Shown here piece by piece: positions 51,324 to 62,659 of a stretch of DNA of 64,000 bases; the first letter of the stretch is position 1, and each line of letters starts with the position of its first letter. Under the pieces are notes generated by a model, which saw nothing but the letters and a program-made list of their open reading frames with translations, had not been told where the DNA came from and searched no databases. The DNA comes from Blastococcus sp. TF02A-26. Lineage in GTDB: Bacteria > Actinomycetota > Actinomycetes > Mycobacteriales > Geodermatophilaceae. The translations under genes were made by a program, and so were the position numbers. The DNA lies in the NCBI RefSeq assembly GCF_003319125.1, contig NZ_QOHG01000004.1, forward strand, positions 62,001 to 126,000, given 5' to 3'.

Positions 51324-52814
51324 TCATCGGAGCGCGACCGCCGTGGGCGTGACCGGCCGCGGCAGCTCGGACTCGCCACCGGTGAGCCACGCGTCGACCG
51401 CGCCGGCGGCCGAGCGGCCCTCGGCGATGGCCCACACGATGAGCGACTGGCCGCGGCCGATGTCGCCGGCGACGAAGACGCCGGGCACGGTGGACATGAA
51501 GTCCCCGTCGCGGGCGACGTTGCCCCGGCCGTCGACCTCGACGCCCAGGCCGTCGACCAGACCCTCGCGCTGCGCGCCGGTGAAGCCCATGGCCAGGAAC
51601 ACCAGGTCGGCGGGGAGCTCGCGCTCGGTGCCCTCGATCTTCGTGAACCGGCCGTCGACCCGCTCCACCTCGTGCAGCAGCAGCGCGCGCACGTTGCCCT
51701 GCCCGTCGTCGAGGAAGCGCTCGGTGTTCACGCTGAACAGCCGCTCGCCGCCCTCCTCGTGGGCGCTCGAGACGCGCATGACCATCGGGTAGGTCGGCCA
51801 GGGGTTGTCCTGGGCCCGGCTGCCGGGGGGCGCCGGCATGATCTCCAGCTGGGTGACCGAGGCCGCGCCCTGGCGGTGGGCCGTGCCGAGGCAGTCGGCG
51901 CCGGTGTCGCCGCCGCCGATGATCACGACGTGCTTGCCGCGGGCGTCGATCGGTGGGTGGTCGAGCTCGCCGAGGGCCTGCCGGTTGCCGTACGGCAGGT
52001 ACTCCATGGCCAGGTGGATGCCGGCGAGCTCGCGCCCCGGGGCGGGCAGGTCGCGGCCGACGGTCGCGCCGCCGGCCAGGACGACGGCGTCGAAGTCGCC
52101 GCGCAGTTGGTCGACGCTCAGGTCGTCGGCCCCGCTGCCGCCGACGTCCACCCCGGTGACGAAGCGGGTGCCCTCGGCGCGCATCTGGTCCAGCCGCCGG
52201 TCCAGGACGGCCTTCTCCATCTTGAACTCGGGGATGCCGTAGCGGAGCAGGCCGCCGATGCGGTCGGCCCGCTCGAACACGGTGACCTCGTGCCCGGCGC
52301 GGGTCAGCTGCTGGGCGGCGGCCAGCCCGGCCGGGCCGGAGCCGACGACGGCGACCTTCTTGCCGGTGCGCTCCTGCGCCGGCTGCGGGGTGACCAGGTC
52401 CCGCTGGAACGCCTGGTCGATGATCTCCCACTCGATCTGCTTGATCGTGACCGGCGACTCCTGCAGGTTCAGGACGCAGGAGCCCTCGCACGGCGCCGGG
52501 CACAGCTTCCCGGTGAACTCCGGGAAGTTGTTGGTGGCGTGCAGCCGCTCGATCGCGTCGGTCCAGTCGTCCCGGCGGGCGAGGTCGTTCCACTCCGGGA
52601 TCAGGTTGCCCAGCGGACAGCCGTGGTGGCAGAACGGGATCCCGCAGTCCATGCAGCGGGCGGCCTGCTGGCGCACCGCGGCCACCGGGAAGACCTCGTC
52701 CTCGCCGGTCTCGCGGGTGAGGTAGACGTCCTTCCAGTCCAGGATGCGGACGTCGACCGGCCGGCGGGGCGGCAGGGCGCGGTCGTACTTGAGGAACCCC
52801 GTGGAGTCAGCCAC
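51324..52814 (-). CDS. gltD: Glutamate synthase [NADPH] small subunit
   Basis: 496 residues. N-terminal Fe-S binding block CMDCGIPFCHHGCPLGN and CPAPCEGSCVL; FAD site AVVGSGPAGLAAAQQL; NADPH site HVVIIGGGDTGADCLG; final FAD loop GVFVAGDIGRGQSLIVWA. Passes electrons from NADPH to the large subunit. GTG start with AGGGAGG. 44 bases after gltB, clearly one operon. Confidence 0.97.
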   Translation of the reverse strand: MADSTGFLKYDRALPPRRPVDVRILDWKDVYLTRETGEDEVFPVAAVRQQAARCMDCGIPFCHHGCPLGNLIPEWNDLARRDDWTDAIERLHATNNFPEFTGKLCPAPCEGSCVLNLQESPVTIKQIEWEIIDQAFQRDLVTPQPAQERTGKKVAVVGSGPAGLAAAQQLTRAGHEVTVFERADRIGGLLRYGIPEFKMEKAVLDRRLDQMRAEGTRFVTGVDVGGSGADDLSVDQLRGDFDAVVLAGGATVGRDLPAPGRELAGIHLAMEYLPYGNRQALGELDHPPIDARGKHVVIIGGGDTGADCLGTAHRQGAASVTQLEIMPAPPGSRAQDNPWPTYPMVMRVSSAHEEGGERLFSVNTERFLDDGQGNVRALLLHEVERVDGRFTKIEGTERELPADLVFLAMGFTGAQREGLVDGLGVEVDGRGNVARDGDFMSTVPGVFVAGDIGRGQSLIVWAIAEGRSAAGAVDAWLTGGESELPRPVTPTAVALR

Positions 52815-52858
52815 GGTCGGCCTCCCTTCGAGCGGTGGTGGGTGCGGGGCGGGTGCGG

Positions 52859-55800
52859 TCAGCCACGAGCGGCCTCCATGACGGCGCGGTCGACGTCCGT
52901 ACCGGCGGCCTCGGCGGCCCGGCGGGCGTCCAGGGCCCGGCGGTAGTCGCGCGGCATGATCACGCTGAACCGCTCGGACCAGCGGCCCCAGTCGGCGAGC
53001 AGCGCGGCGGCGACCGTGGACTCCGTGTCGGCCTGGTAGCGGACGAGCACGTCGCGCAGCCAGGCCGCGGACTCGCCGTCGAGCGGGTCGACGTCGACCA
53101 TCTCGCCGTTGACCCGGTGCCGGGCCAGGTCGAGCACGTAGGCGACACCGCCGGACATGCCCGCGGCGATGTTGCGCCCGGTGGCACCGAGGATGACCGC
53201 GCGGCCGCCGGTCATGTACTCCAGCGCGTGGTCGCCGACGCCCTCGACGACGGCCAGCGCCCCGGAGTTGCGGACGCAGAACCGCTCACCGACCCGACCG
53301 CGCAGGAAGATCTCCCCCGCGGTCGCGCCGTAGCCGATGACGTTGCCGGCGATGACGTTGTCCTCGGCGGCGAAGGTCGCCTCGCGGGCCGGGCGGACGA
53401 CGATGCGCCCGCCGGACAGGCCCTTGCCGACGTAGTCGTTGGCGTCGCCGAACAGCCGCATCGTGATGCCCCGGGGGACGAACGCGCCGAACGACTGGCC
53501 GGCCGACCCGCTGAAGGTGAGGTCGATCGTCCCCTCGGGCAGGCCCTCGCCGCCGAAGCGCCGGGTGACCATCGCGCCGAGCATCGTGCCGACGGTGCGG
53601 TTGACGTTGCGCACCGGCAGCTCCAGGCGCACCGGCCGCGCGTCGAGCAGCGCGCCCTCGCACAACTGGATCAGCGTCTGGTCCAGCGCCACGTCCAGGC
53701 CGTGGTCCTGGTCGCGCACCTTGCGCCGCGGCGTGCCCTCGGGCAGCTCGGGCACGGCCAGCAGCTTGGACAGGTCCAGGCCCTGCGCCTTCCAGTGGCC
53801 GACCGCCTTGCGGGTGTCGAGCACCTCGACGCGGCCGATCGCCTCGTCCAGGCTCCGGAAGCCCAGCTCGGCCAGGTAGCGGCGGACCTCCTCGGCGATG
53901 AACTCGAAGAAGGTGACGACGAACTCCGGGCGCCCGGTGAAGCGCTTCCGCAGCTCCGGGTTCTGGGTGGCGACGCCGACCGGGCAGGTGTCGAGGTGGC
54001 AGACCCGCATCATGATGCAGCCGGAGACCACCAGCGGCGCCGTCGCGAAGCCGAACTCCTCGGCACCGAGCAGCGCGCCGATGACGACGTCGCGACCGGT
54101 CTTGAGCTGGCCGTCGACCTGCACGGTGATCCGGTCGCGCAGCCCGTTCGCCAGCAGCGTCTGCTGGGTCTCGGCCAGGCCGAGCTCCCACGGCGAGCCG
54201 GCGTGCTTGAGCGAGGTCAGCGGCGCGGCACCGGTGCCGCCGTCGTGCCCGGAGATCAGGACGACGTCGGAGTGCGCCTTGCTGACACCGGCCGCGACGG
54301 TGCCGACGCCGACCTCGGCGACCAGCTTGACGTGGACCCGCGCCTGGTCGTTGGCGTTCTTCAGGTCGTGGATGAGCTGCTTGAGGTCCTCGATCGAGTA
54401 GATGTCGTGGTGCGGCGGCGGGCTGATCAGCCCCACGCCCGGCGTCGAGTGCCGGGTGCGCGCCACCCACGGGTACACCTTCTGCCCGGGCAGCTGGCCG
54501 CCCTCGCCGGGCTTGGCGCCCTGGGCCATCTTGATCTGGATGTCGTCGGCGTTGACCAGGTACTCGCTGGTGACCCCGAAGCGGCCGCTGGCGACCTGCT
54601 TGATGGCCGAGCGGCGCAGGTCGCCGTTCGGGTCGGGGACGAAGCGCGCCGGGTCCTCGCCGCCCTCACCGGTGTTGGACTTGCCGCCCAGCCGGTTCAT
54701 GGCGATCGCGAGCGTCTCGTGCGCCTCCTGCGAGATGGAGCCGTAGCTCATCGCGCCGGTCTGGAAGCGCTTCACGATCTCGCTGACCGGCTCGACCTCG
54801 TCCAGCGGGACGGGTGGGCGGACCCCGGTCTTGAGCTCGAACAGGCCGCGCAGGGTCGCCGCGTCCCGGGAGAGCTGGTCGACCTCCTTGGTGTACCGCT
54901 CGAAGACGTCGTACTGCCGGGCGCGGGTCGAGTGCTGGAGCAGGAACACCGTCTCGGGGTTGAACAGGTGCACCTCGCCCTCGCGGCGCCACTGGTAGTC
55001 GCCACCGGTCTCCAGCCGGCGGTGGGCCCGCTCGGTCGGGTTGGCCGGGTACGCGCGCCGGTGCCGCATCGCGACCTCCTCGGCGAGGACGTCCATGCCG
55101 ACGCCGCCGAGGGGGCAGGAGGTGCCGGTGAAGTACTCGTCGACGACGTCCTCGGCCAGGCCGACGGCCTCGAAGATCTGCGCCATCGTGTAGGAGCCGA
55201 CGGTGCTGATGCCCATCTTGCTCATGACCTTGAGGACGCCCTTGCCCAGCGCCTTGACGGTGTTGCGCACCGCCTGCGCCGGCTCCACGCCGGTCAGCAC
55301 GCCGTCGCGGATCAGGTCCTCGATCGACTCGAACGCCAGGTACGGGTTGACCGCCGCCGCGCCGTAACCCAGCAGCAGCGCGACGTGGTGCACCTCGCGG
55401 CAGTCGCCGGACTCGACGACGAGGCCGACCTCCATGCGGGTCCGCTCGCGCACCAGGTGGTGGTGGACGGCGGCCGTCATGAGCAGCGACGGGATCGGCG
55501 CACGGTTCTCGTCGCAGTCGCGGTCGGACAGCACGATGATCCGGGCACCGGCGGCGATGGCCTTGCTGGCCTTGGTGCGCAGCTCCTCGACCGCCTTGGC
55601 CAGGGCCTGTCCCCCGCCGTTGACGTCGAAGTGACCGGTGATCCGGACGGCGGCGTAGCCGGGCAGGTCGCCGTCGTCGTCGATGTGCAGGATCTTGGCG
55701 AGCTCGTCGTTGTCGATCACCGGGAACGGCAGGAAGACCTGCCGGCAGGACGCCGGGGTGGCGTTGAGCAGGTTCTGCTCCGGACCGAAGGTCCGCCCGA

Positions 55801-57523
55801 GGCTGGTCACCAGCTCCTCGCGGATGGCGTCCAGCGGCGGGTTGGTCACCTGGGCGAACAGCTGCCCGAAGTAGTCGTAGAGCAGCCGCGAGCGGTCCGA
55901 CAGCGCCGCCACCGGGGTGTCGGTGCCCATCGAGCCGATCGGCTCGGCACCGGACGACGCCATCGGGGTGAGCAGGACGCGCAGGTCCTCCTCGGTGTAC
56001 CCGAACAGCTGCTGGCGGCGGACGACGGACTCGTGGCTGGGCCGCGAGCGGCGCCGCTCCGGCAGCTGGGGCAGGTGCACCAGGCCGGCGTGCAGCCAGT
56101 CGTCGTAGGGGTTCTCGGCCGCGAGGGCGCCCTTGACCTCCTCGTCGGACAGGATCCGCCCGGCGGCGGTGTCGACGAGGAACATCCGGCCCGGCTGCAG
56201 CCGGCCCTTGGCGACGACCTCGGCGTCGGGGATCTCCAGGACGCCGACCTCGCTGGCCAGCACGACCCAGTCGTCCTTGGTGTGCCACCAGCGGCCGGGG
56301 CGCAGGCCGTTGCGGTCGAGGACCGCGCCGATCAGCGTGCCGTCGGTGAAGGCGACCGCGGCGGGGCCGTCCCACGGCTCCATGATCGAGGAGTGGAACC
56401 GGTAGAAGGCCCGGCGGGCCGGGTCCATCTCCGCGTGGTTCTCCCAGGCCTCCGGAATCATCATGAGCACCGCGTGCGGCAGCGAGCGGCCGGACAGGTG
56501 CAGCAGCTCGAGCACCTCGTCGAAGGTGGCCGAGTCGCTGAAGTCGCTGGCGGTGACCGGGAAGATCCGCTCCAGGCCGAGCTCGCTGGCCGGGCCGGCC
56601 GGACCGTCGAACATCTGCGTCTCGAGCTTGGCCTCGCGGGCCCGCATGCGGTTGCGGTTGCCCTTGATCGTGTTGATCTCGCCGTTGTGGGCGATGAGCC
56701 GGAACGGGTGGGCCAGCGGCCAGCTCGGGAAGGTGTTGGTCGAGAACCGGCTGTGCACCAGCGCGATCGCCGACTCGTACCGCTCGTCGCGCAGGTCGGG
56801 GAAGAACGCGGGCAACTGGTCGGTGGTCAGCATGCCCTTGTAGGTGATCGTGCGCGACGACAGCGAGACGACGTACAGGGAGCTGCCGGCCTCGCTGGCC
56901 TCCCGCTCGGCGCGCTTGCGCAGCACGAACGAGCGCCGCTCCAGCCGGCTGACGCCGTTGCACACCGTGTTGCCGCCGAAGGCGGTCGCGTCGGCGCGGG
57001 CGCCCATCGTCTCGGCGACGAAGACCTGCGCGAAGTGCGGCATGACCGCGCGGGCGGTGGGGCCGAGGTCCGCGCCGTCGGGGTCGACCGGGACCTCGCG
57101 CCAGCCGAGGACGGTCAGCCCCTCCTCGGCGGCGATGCGGGCGACGTCCTCGACGCGCGCGGCGCGCTCGGTCTCGTCGACCGGCATGAAGGCGATGCCG
57201 ACGGCGTACTCGCCCACGGGCGGCAGGTCGAAGTCCACGCTGGCCCGCAGGAGGGCGTCGGGGACCTGCGTGAGGATGCCGGCGCCGTCACCGCTGTTGG
57301 GCTCGGAGCCGGCGGCGCCGCGGTGGTCCAGGTTGTGCAGCGCGGTGAGGCCCGCGGCGACCAGCGCGCGGCTGGGCCGCCCCTGCACGTCGGCGACGAA
57401 CGCCACGCCACAGGCGTCGGTGTCGTTCGCGGGGTCGTACAGCCCGGCGGCCGGCGGGACGGCCGAGAAGGGGACGGCGGAGGGGGTGGGCCGCGCGGTG
57501 CGAGGTGAGGTGGACCCGGTCAT
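52859..57523 (-). CDS. gltB: Glutamate synthase [NADPH] large subunit
   Basis: 1554 residues. A propeptide of 37 residues precedes the catalytic N-terminal Cys38 ([10 protein letters not shown]) of the class II glutaminase. The central domain leads to the FMN domain ([28 protein letters not shown]), the 3Fe-4S ligands [15 protein letters not shown], and the C-terminal beta-helix ([18 protein letters not shown]). Makes two glutamates from glutamine and 2-oxoglutarate. ATG with GGGAG; preceded by a leader of about 240 bases and a possible GlnR-type site. Confidence 0.97.
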   Translation of the reverse strand: MTGSTSPRTARPTPSAVPFSAVPPAAGLYDPANDTDACGVAFVADVQGRPSRALVAAGLTALHNLDHRGAAGSEPNSGDGAGILTQVPDALLRASVDFDLPPVGEYAVGIAFMPVDETERAARVEDVARIAAEEGLTVLGWREVPVDPDGADLGPTARAVMPHFAQVFVAETMGARADATAFGGNTVCNGVSRLERRSFVLRKRAEREASEAGSSLYVVSLSSRTITYKGMLTTDQLPAFFPDLRDERYESAIALVHSRFSTNTFPSWPLAHPFRLIAHNGEINTIKGNRNRMRAREAKLETQMFDGPAGPASELGLERIFPVTASDFSDSATFDEVLELLHLSGRSLPHAVLMMIPEAWENHAEMDPARRAFYRFHSSIMEPWDGPAAVAFTDGTLIGAVLDRNGLRPGRWWHTKDDWVVLASEVGVLEIPDAEVVAKGRLQPGRMFLVDTAAGRILSDEEVKGALAAENPYDDWLHAGLVHLPQLPERRRSRPSHESVVRRQQLFGYTEEDLRVLLTPMASSGAEPIGSMGTDTPVAALSDRSRLLYDYFGQLFAQVTNPPLDAIREELVTSLGRTFGPEQNLLNATPASCRQVFLPFPVIDNDELAKILHIDDDGDLPGYAAVRITGHFDVNGGGQALAKAVEELRTKASKAIAAGARIIVLSDRDCDENRAPIPSLLMTAAVHHHLVRERTRMEVGLVVESGDCREVHHVALLLGYGAAAVNPYLAFESIEDLIRDGVLTGVEPAQAVRNTVKALGKGVLKVMSKMGISTVGSYTMAQIFEAVGLAEDVVDEYFTGTSCPLGGVGMDVLAEEVAMRHRRAYPANPTERAHRRLETGGDYQWRREGEVHLFNPETVFLLQHSTRARQYDVFERYTKEVDQLSRDAATLRGLFELKTGVRPPVPLDEVEPVSEIVKRFQTGAMSYGSISQEAHETLAIAMNRLGGKSNTGEGGEDPARFVPDPNGDLRRSAIKQVASGRFGVTSEYLVNADDIQIKMAQGAKPGEGGQLPGQKVYPWVARTRHSTPGVGLISPPPHHDIYSIEDLKQLIHDLKNANDQARVHVKLVAEVGVGTVAAGVSKAHSDVVLISGHDGGTGAAPLTSLKHAGSPWELGLAETQQTLLANGLRDRITVQVDGQLKTGRDVVIGALLGAEEFGFATAPLVVSGCIMMRVCHLDTCPVGVATQNPELRKRFTGRPEFVVTFFEFIAEEVRRYLAELGFRSLDEAIGRVEVLDTRKAVGHWKAQGLDLSKLLAVPELPEGTPRRKVRDQDHGLDVALDQTLIQLCEGALLDARPVRLELPVRNVNRTVGTMLGAMVTRRFGGEGLPEGTIDLTFSGSAGQSFGAFVPRGITMRLFGDANDYVGKGLSGGRIVVRPAREATFAAEDNVIAGNVIGYGATAGEIFLRGRVGERFCVRNSGALAVVEGVGDHALEYMTGGRAVILGATGRNIAAGMSGGVAYVLDLARHRVNGEMVDVDPLDGESAAWLRDVLVRYQADTESTVAAALLADWGRWSERFSVIMPRDYRRALDARRAAEAAGTDVDRAVMEAARG

Positions 57524-57771
57524 GTCACTCCCGTCGTCGGCGTTTTCGCGCGCGCTCGCGAGGAGGCACGCAGCGGGGCGGAGGCCCGGCCGGTGGTGGT
57601 CAGAGGGGGCGGTGTGCGAAGGCGCTGCGGGCGGGCGGCCGGCGCGGGGACGTGCCCGGACCGGTCAGGTCGAGAGTCCCACGGATGGTGCCGGGGGGCC
57701 GTCGTCCGCGGGGCGACGCTGGCCCGGTCCGACACGTGCGATCCGCCGGGATCACCGGCGGGTCCGAGGGA
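57524..57771 (-). other. Long GC-rich leader of gltB
   Basis: About 245 bases between the predicted start of transcription and gltB. It holds a GCCGG-type hairpin (CCGCCGG-TGATC-CCGGCGG) near its 5' end. An 86-codon open frame overlaps the gltB start, but its codon usage is weaker than that of neighbouring genes, so it is not called. Confidence 0.35.
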
Positions 57772-57777
57772 AGGGTA
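57772..57777 (-). promoter_or_regulatory. -10 element for gltBD
   Basis: TACCCT on the minus strand; the only TAnnnT in the 300-base gap upstream of gltB. Confidence 0.4.
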
Positions 57778-57800
57778 CACAGCCGTAACACGTGGTTTTC
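57774..57800 (-). promoter_or_regulatory. Possible GlnR-type site at the gltBD promoter
   Basis: GAAAA-N6-GTTAC-N6-GTACC on the minus strand, resembling the actinobacterial GlnR pattern of alternating GTnAC and GAAAC half-sites with 6-base spacers; the last half-site is imperfect. Nitrogen control of gltBD would make sense. Confidence 0.3.
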
Positions 57801-57830
57801 CCGGGTGAACGGGCGGCCGTACCCCCGTGT

Positions 57831-58808
57831 TCAGGAACCGTTCGCCGGGCGGTGATCGTCGTCACCGGCGCGGTCGGCGGCCTCGGCGTCCGCGCTGGTC
57901 ACGGGCACGGCAGCGGTACCGGCCGGCCGCTGGCCCGGCCGGGTGTCACCATCGTCACCCCGCCGGTCGAGCACCTCTCGCGGCCGGCCGCGCAGCACGA
58001 CCATGTAGGCGACGGCGGCCAGCCCGACGACCAGGCAGGTGAAGACGTTGAGCCGGACGCCGAAGAACTCGTTCGCCGGGTCGGTGCGCAGCAGCTCGAT
58101 CCACAGCCGGCCGGTGCAGTACAGCGCGACGTACAGGGCGAAGGCGCGCCCGTGCCCGAGCCGGAAGCGCCGGTCGGCCCAGACGACGACCGCGGCGGCG
58201 GCCAGGTTCCACAGCAGCTCGTAGAGGAACGTCGGGTGGAACGTCGCGACGTCGAGGTACTCCAGCGGCCGGTGCTCCCGGTCGATCTCGAGCGCCCACG
58301 GCAGGTCGCTCGGTCCGCCGAAGAGCTCCTGGTTGAACCAGTTGCCCAGCCGGCCGACCGCCTGGGCGACCAGCAGGCCCGGCGCGATCGCGTCGGCGAA
58401 CGCCGGCAGCGGGATGCCCATCCGGCGGCAGGCGATCCAGGCGCCCACGCCCCCGAAGGCGATCGCGCCCCAGATGCCGAGCCCGCCCTCCCAGATGGCG
58501 AAGGCCTTGAGGGGGTCCCCGCCCTCGCCGAAGTACGGCTGCGGTGTGGTGAGCACGTGGTAGATCCGGCCGCCGACGATGCCGAAGGGCACGGCCCAGA
58601 CGGCGATGTCGAGGACCTCGCCGGGGCGACCGCCACGGGCCACCCAGCGCTTCTCGGAGATCCAGCAGGCGAGGACGATCCCGGCGATGATCGCCAGCGC
58701 GTAGGCGCGGATCGGCACGGGGCCGAGCTCCCAGACGCCCTCGCTCGGGCTCGGGATGCTGGCGAGCGCGGCTCCGCCTCCGGACGCGCTCGCGAGCTCG
58801 CCCGTCAT
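57831..58808 (-). CDS. lgt: Prolipoprotein diacylglyceryl transferase
   Basis: 325 residues, seven membrane helices. PVPIRAYALAIIAGIVLACW, GGRIYHVLTTPQPYF, GGLGIWGAIAFGGVGAW and the Lgt signature VGRLGNWFNQELFGGP are all present, with HPTFLYELLWNL. Transfers diacylglycerol to the Cys of lipoproteins such as those encoded elsewhere in this window. Extra acidic C-terminal tail of about 50 residues. ATG overlaps the trpA stop (ATGA). Confidence 0.96.
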   Translation of the reverse strand: MTGELASASGGGAALASIPSPSEGVWELGPVPIRAYALAIIAGIVLACWISEKRWVARGGRPGEVLDIAVWAVPFGIVGGRIYHVLTTPQPYFGEGGDPLKAFAIWEGGLGIWGAIAFGGVGAWIACRRMGIPLPAFADAIAPGLLVAQAVGRLGNWFNQELFGGPSDLPWALEIDREHRPLEYLDVATFHPTFLYELLWNLAAAAVVVWADRRFRLGHGRAFALYVALYCTGRLWIELLRTDPANEFFGVRLNVFTCLVVGLAAVAYMVVLRGRPREVLDRRGDDGDTRPGQRPAGTAAVPVTSADAEAADRAGDDDHRPANGS

Positions 58809-59620
58809 GCCGGCGCCCCGGCCCGCTGCCGGACCCCGCGGGCCAGGTCCTCGGACAGCCCGCGGACGCCGTCGGGACCGCGGCCCTCGAGCAGCGTGCG
58901 CACGTAGGCCGACCCGACGATGACGCCGTCGGCGAACCCGGCCACCTCGGCGGCCTGCTCGCCGTCGGAGACCCCGAGCCCCACGCAGACCGGGAGGTCG
59001 GTGCCGACGTCGGCGATCGCCTGACGGGTCCGGGCGACCAGCGACTCGGCGGCGTCGCCGACCGTGGCCCGGGTGCCGGTCACGCCCATCGTGGAGGCGG
59101 CGTAGACGAACCCCCGGCTGGCCGCGACGGTGGAGCGCAGCCGCGCCGGAGTGGACGACGGGGCGACCAGGAAGACCCGGTCCAGCCCGGCGGCGTCGGA
59201 GGCGGCGATCCAGGCGCCCGCCTCGTCCGGGATGAGGTCGGGGGTGATGGCCCCCGCTCCCCCGGCCGCGGCCAGGTCGGCGGCGAACCGGTCGACGCCG
59301 TAGCGCTCGACCGGATTCCAGTAGCTCATGACGACCGGGACGGCACCGGCGGCGGCGACGGCCTCGGCCGCGCGCAGCACGTCGCGCATCCCGACCCCGG
59401 CGCGGACGGCGACGTCCACGGCCTCCTGGATGACCGGGCCGTCCATGCCCGGGTCGCTATAGGGGACGCCGATCTCGACGACGTCGGCCCCACCCTCGAC
59501 CGCCGCCACCATCGCCGCGATCGAGGCGTCGACGTCCGGGTAGCCGACCGGCAGGTAGGCGATCAGCGCCGCCCGCCCCTCGGCCCGCGCGGCGGAGATC
59601 CGCTGCTGCAGCGCGCTCAT
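58805..59620 (-). CDS. trpA: Tryptophan synthase alpha subunit
   Basis: 271 residues. [19 protein letters not shown] with the catalytic Glu in [18 protein letters not shown] and Asp in [37 protein letters not shown] phosphate loop. Splits indole-glycerol phosphate and passes indole to TrpB. ATG overlaps the trpB stop (ATGA). Confidence 0.96.
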   Translation of the reverse strand: MSALQQRISAARAEGRAALIAYLPVGYPDVDASIAAMVAAVEGGADVVEIGVPYSDPGMDGPVIQEAVDVAVRAGVGMRDVLRAAEAVAAAGAVPVVMSYWNPVERYGVDRFAADLAAAGGAGAITPDLIPDEAGAWIAASDAAGLDRVFLVAPSSTPARLRSTVAASRGFVYAASTMGVTGTRATVGDAAESLVARTRQAIADVGTDLPVCVGLGVSDGEQAAEVAGFADGVIVGSAYVRTLLEGRGPDGVRGLSEDLARGVRQRAGAPA

Positions 59621-60966
59621 GCCTGCTCCCCCGCGTCCTGGCCGGCGACGGCCTCGTCGTTGCTGACGGCGCCCTCGGTGGGCTGCTGGTCGGTGTCCAG
59701 GCCCGGCCCGGGGTCGACCTCCTCGCGGTCGCCGAGCCCGAACCAGGTCGACGCGGTCTCGACGTCCTTGTCGCCGCGGCCGGAGAGGTTGACCAGCAGC
59801 AGGGCGTCCGGGCCCACCTCCCGGCCCAGCCGCATCGCGCCGGCCAGGGCGTGCGCCGACTCGATCGCCGGGATGATCCCCTCGGTCCGGCACAGCAGCG
59901 CGAAGGCCTCCATGGCCTCGGCGTCGGTCACCGGGCGGTACTCGGCCCGGCCGATGTCGTGCAGGTAGGAGTGCTCGGGGCCGACGCCGGGGTAGTCGAG
60001 GCCGGCGCTGATCGAGTGCGACTCGATCGTCTGCCCGTTGTCGTCCTGCAGCAGGTAGGAGCGGGCACCGTGCAGCACCCCGGGCGACCCGCCGGTGATC
60101 GTGGCCGCGTGCCGGCCGGTCTCCACGCCGTCGCCGGCGGCCTCCAGCCCGACCAGCCGGACGCCCTCGTCGGGGACGAACGCGGTGAAGATGCCGATCG
60201 CGTTGGAGCCGCCGCCCACGCAGGCCAGGACGGCGTCGGGCAGCCGGCCCTCCCGCTCGAGCAGCTGGGCGCGGGCCTCGTCGCCGATGACCCGCTGGAA
60301 GTCGCGGACCATGGCCGGGAACGGGTGCGGCCCGGCGACGGTGCCGAACACGTAGTTCGTCGTCTCCACGTTGGTCACCCAGTCGCGGAACGCCTCGTTG
60401 ATCGCGTCCTTGAGGGTGCGCGAGCCGGTGGTGACCGGGATGACCTCGGCGCCGAGCAGCCGCATGCGGGCCACGTTGAGCGCCTGGCGGCGGGTGTCCT
60501 CCTCGCCCATGTAGACGGTGCAGGACAGCCCCATGAGCGCCGCCGCGGTCGCCGTGGCGACGCCGTGCTGGCCGGCACCGGTCTCGGCGATCACCCGGCT
60601 CTTGCCGATCCGCTTGGTGAGCAGCGCCTGGCCCAGCACGTTGTTGATCTTGTGTGAGCCGGTGTGGTTGAGGTCCTCGCGCTTGAGCAGCACCCGGGCG
60701 CCACCGCAGTGCTCGGCGAACCTCGACACCTCGGTGATCGGGCTGGGCCGGCCGGTGTAGTCGCGCTGCAGCGCGGCGAACTCCTCGAGAAAGGCCGGGT
60801 CGACCTTCATGGCCTCGTAGGCCTCGGTCAGCTCGTCGAGCGCGGCGATCAGCGCCTCGGGGACGAAGCGACCGCCGAAGACGCCGAAGTGGCCCGTGGC
60901 GTCCGGCCAGGTCGGCGCCGCCGGAGCGGGTCGCGACTCGGGCGGGCGTACGGGACTGGTGGTCAT
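59617..60966 (-). CDS. trpB: Tryptophan synthase beta subunit
   Basis: 449 residues. [16 protein letters not shown] opens the fold; PLP Lys106 in [41 protein letters not shown]; phosphate loop [12 protein letters not shown]; catalytic Glu in ETGAGQHG. Joins indole and serine. C-terminal tail of about 45 acidic residues beyond the normal end. A family-1 hairpin lies between it and trpC, so part of its transcription may start locally. Confidence 0.97.
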   Translation of the reverse strand: MTTSPVRPPESRPAPAAPTWPDATGHFGVFGGRFVPEALIAALDELTEAYEAMKVDPAFLEEFAALQRDYTGRPSPITEVSRFAEHCGGARVLLKREDLNHTGSHKINNVLGQALLTKRIGKSRVIAETGAGQHGVATATAAALMGLSCTVYMGEEDTRRQALNVARMRLLGAEVIPVTTGSRTLKDAINEAFRDWVTNVETTNYVFGTVAGPHPFPAMVRDFQRVIGDEARAQLLEREGRLPDAVLACVGGGSNAIGIFTAFVPDEGVRLVGLEAAGDGVETGRHAATITGGSPGVLHGARSYLLQDDNGQTIESHSISAGLDYPGVGPEHSYLHDIGRAEYRPVTDAEAMEAFALLCRTEGIIPAIESAHALAGAMRLGREVGPDALLLVNLSGRGDKDVETASTWFGLGDREEVDPGPGLDTDQQPTEGAVSNDEAVAGQDAGEQA

Positions 60967-61016
60967 GCGCCCAGTGTCCCGCGTCCGGCGGCTGACATGG
61001 CGCAGGGGTACGGCGT

Positions 61017-61069
61017 GGCCCTCCTGCAGGGGCCCGCGAGCTCGCGAGTGGCGGGGGCAGGAGGGTCCT
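61017..61069 (-). terminator. Covarying hairpin family 1, copy C (after trpC)
   Basis: Starts 3 bases after the trpC stop. Stem CTCCTGC / GCAGGAG, shortened inner part (CCCCCGCCACTCGCGAG), closing GGCC. Lies inside the trp cluster and could reduce read-through from trpC to trpB. Confidence 0.65.
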
Positions 61070-61072
61070 TCT

Positions 61073-61882
61073 TCAGCGGCTGGGGCGCGGGGTGGCCGGG
61101 TGCGACCCGGCGACGACCAGGTCCGCGACCGCCTGACGGGCGTCGCCGGCGGTCACCAGCCCCTCGCCGACGAGGACGGCGTCGGCGCCGGCCGCGGCGT
61201 AGGAGATGAGGTCGTGCGGGCCGCGGACGCCGGACTCGGCGACCTTGACCACGGTCGAGGGCAACCCGGGGGCGATCCGCTCGAAGGTGGAGCGGTCGAC
61301 CTGCAGCGTGGTCAGGTCACGGGCGTTGACGCCGATGACCGACGCCCCCGCGTCCAGCGCCCGGTCGGCCTCGGCCTCGGTGTGCACCTCGACCAGCGCG
61401 GTCATGCCGAGGGACTCGACCCGCTCCAGCAGACCGAGGAGGACGTTCTGCTCCAGGGCGGCGACGATGAGCAGGACGACGTCGGCGCCGTGCGCCCGCG
61501 CCTCGTGCACCTGGTAGCTGCTGACGACGAAGTCCTTGCACAGCACCGGGACGTCGACCGCGGCCCGGACGGCGGCGAGGTCGGCGTGGCTGCCGCCGAA
61601 GCGACGGCGCTCGGTGAGCACGCTGATGACCCGGGCGCCGCCGGCCGCGTACTGCGTCGCCAGCACCGCGGGGTCGGGGATCTCGGCGAGCGCGCCCTTG
61701 GACGGGCTCTGCCGCTTGACCTCCGCGATGACCCCGACGCCGGGGGCGCGCAGCGCGGCCTGGGCGTCGAGGGCGGGGCGGGTGTCACGGGCGGCGGCCA
61801 TGACCTCCGCGAGCGGGGTCGCTGCCTCGCGTGCGGCCAGTTCCTCCCGCACGCCGGCGACGATCTCGTCGAGGACGTTCAC
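61073..61882 (-). CDS. trpC: Indole-3-glycerol phosphate synthase
   Basis: 269 residues. TIM barrel with [15 protein letters not shown] (catalytic Lys), [15 protein letters not shown] (Glu and phosphate loop), [32 protein letters not shown] and [12 protein letters not shown]. Fourth committed step of tryptophan synthesis. The 126 bases up to the membrane-protein gene show no Trp-rich leader peptide. Confidence 0.96.
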   Translation of the reverse strand: MNVLDEIVAGVREELAAREAATPLAEVMAAARDTRPALDAQAALRAPGVGVIAEVKRQSPSKGALAEIPDPAVLATQYAAGGARVISVLTERRRFGGSHADLAAVRAAVDVPVLCKDFVVSSYQVHEARAHGADVVLLIVAALEQNVLLGLLERVESLGMTALVEVHTEAEADRALDAGASVIGVNARDLTTLQVDRSTFERIAPGLPSTVVKVAESGVRGPHDLISYAAAGADAVLVGEGLVTAGDARQAVADLVVAGSHPATPRPSR

Positions 61883-62008
61883 GACCCCTCCTCCGTGATG
61901 GACGTCGAAGCTCGGCCACGAGGGTCGGACGCTCGCAGGCGACGCAGATCACGCGTGTACGCCCTGGTCCGGGGTACTCCGGCCCCTTCTCCCCGTGGTG
62001 GACCCACT

Positions 62009-62659
62009 CTAGAGGCGGTCTCCGACGCCTCCCGGCGGGGGTGCCGTCGGGTCCGCCGGAGGGTCGGCCGTCGGGTCGGCCGTGGGGTCCTCGCCACGGT
62101 CCAGGGCCCGCCACGCGTCCAGGGCCCGGTCCTCCCGGGTGCCGGCCGCGGCCGGCGCAGCGGTCGCCGTCCGCTCGTAGCGGCGGCCCATGCCCTGCCA
62201 CCCCGCGCCCCGGAGGACGGCCAGGCCCCCGGCCGCGGCGCCCAGCACCCCGGCCAGGACGGCCAGCACCGGCCAGGCGACCGACCGGCTGATGGTCAGT
62301 GCGGTCGCGGCGGCGGCCGTGCCGTCGGAGAGGTCGGCCAGCCCCGGGTCGTGGAGCAGCGCCCGCAGCCCCGACCACAGCAGCGTGCCACCGCCGACGC
62401 ACGCGAGCAGGCCCACCAGCTGCCGGCCCCGCCCGCGGACGGCGATCACCGCCACCGCCGCGGCCAGGAGCAGCAGCCCGCAGGCCGGCACCAGCGCGGC
62501 GAGGTCGGTGCCGGTCAGCTCCTCGGCGATCGGCGGCAGCGGCGCCTGCCGGGTCACCGTGGCGGTGGCCCAGGTCTGCCCGCCGGCCGAGAGCGCGAGC
62601 CCCCCGGCGACGGCGAGCCCGGCGACGGCCGCGCCGAGCTCGCGCCGCGAGCCGGTCAT
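62009..62659 (-). CDS. Tryptophan biosynthesis-associated membrane protein (TIGR02234)
   Basis: 216 residues with four membrane helices (near 10-30, 50-70, 80-100, 125-145). The family lies between trpE and trpC in actinobacteria and has no known activity. ELGAAVAGLAVAGGLALSAGGQTW, the TLTISRSVAWPVLA-type block (ALTISRSVAWPVLAVLAGVL) and GMGRRYER are recognisable. Basic to acidic Pro/Asp-rich C-terminal tail (PTADPTADPPADPTAPPPGG). ATG overlaps the trpE stop (ATGA). Confidence 0.85.
   Translation of the reverse strand: MTGSRRELGAAVAGLAVAGGLALSAGGQTWATATVTRQAPLPPIAEELTGTDLAALVPACGLLLLAAAVAVIAVRGRGRQLVGLLACVGGGTLLWSGLRALLHDPGLADLSDGTAAAATALTISRSVAWPVLAVLAGVLGAAAGGLAVLRGAGWQGMGRRYERTATAAPAAAGTREDRALDAWRALDRGEDPTADPTADPPADPTAPPPGGVGDRL

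Noticed and set aside
52835-57508. Very long open frame on the plus strand opposite gltB (about 1,557 codons), and similar ones opposite aspS, relA, polA and rpsA
   Set aside because: These mirror frames arise because stop codons are rare in very GC-rich genes. They have no family motifs, low-complexity His/Gly/Val-rich translations and wrong third-position bias.
57520-57780. 86-codon frame upstream of gltB overlapping its ATG
   Set aside because: Coupling is suggestive, but codon third positions are less G/C-biased than real genes nearby and no motif is seen.
61883-62008. Trp leader peptide or attenuator before trpC
   Set aside because: No short frame with consecutive Trp codons and no alternate hairpins were found; the true operon leader would lie before trpE, outside the window.
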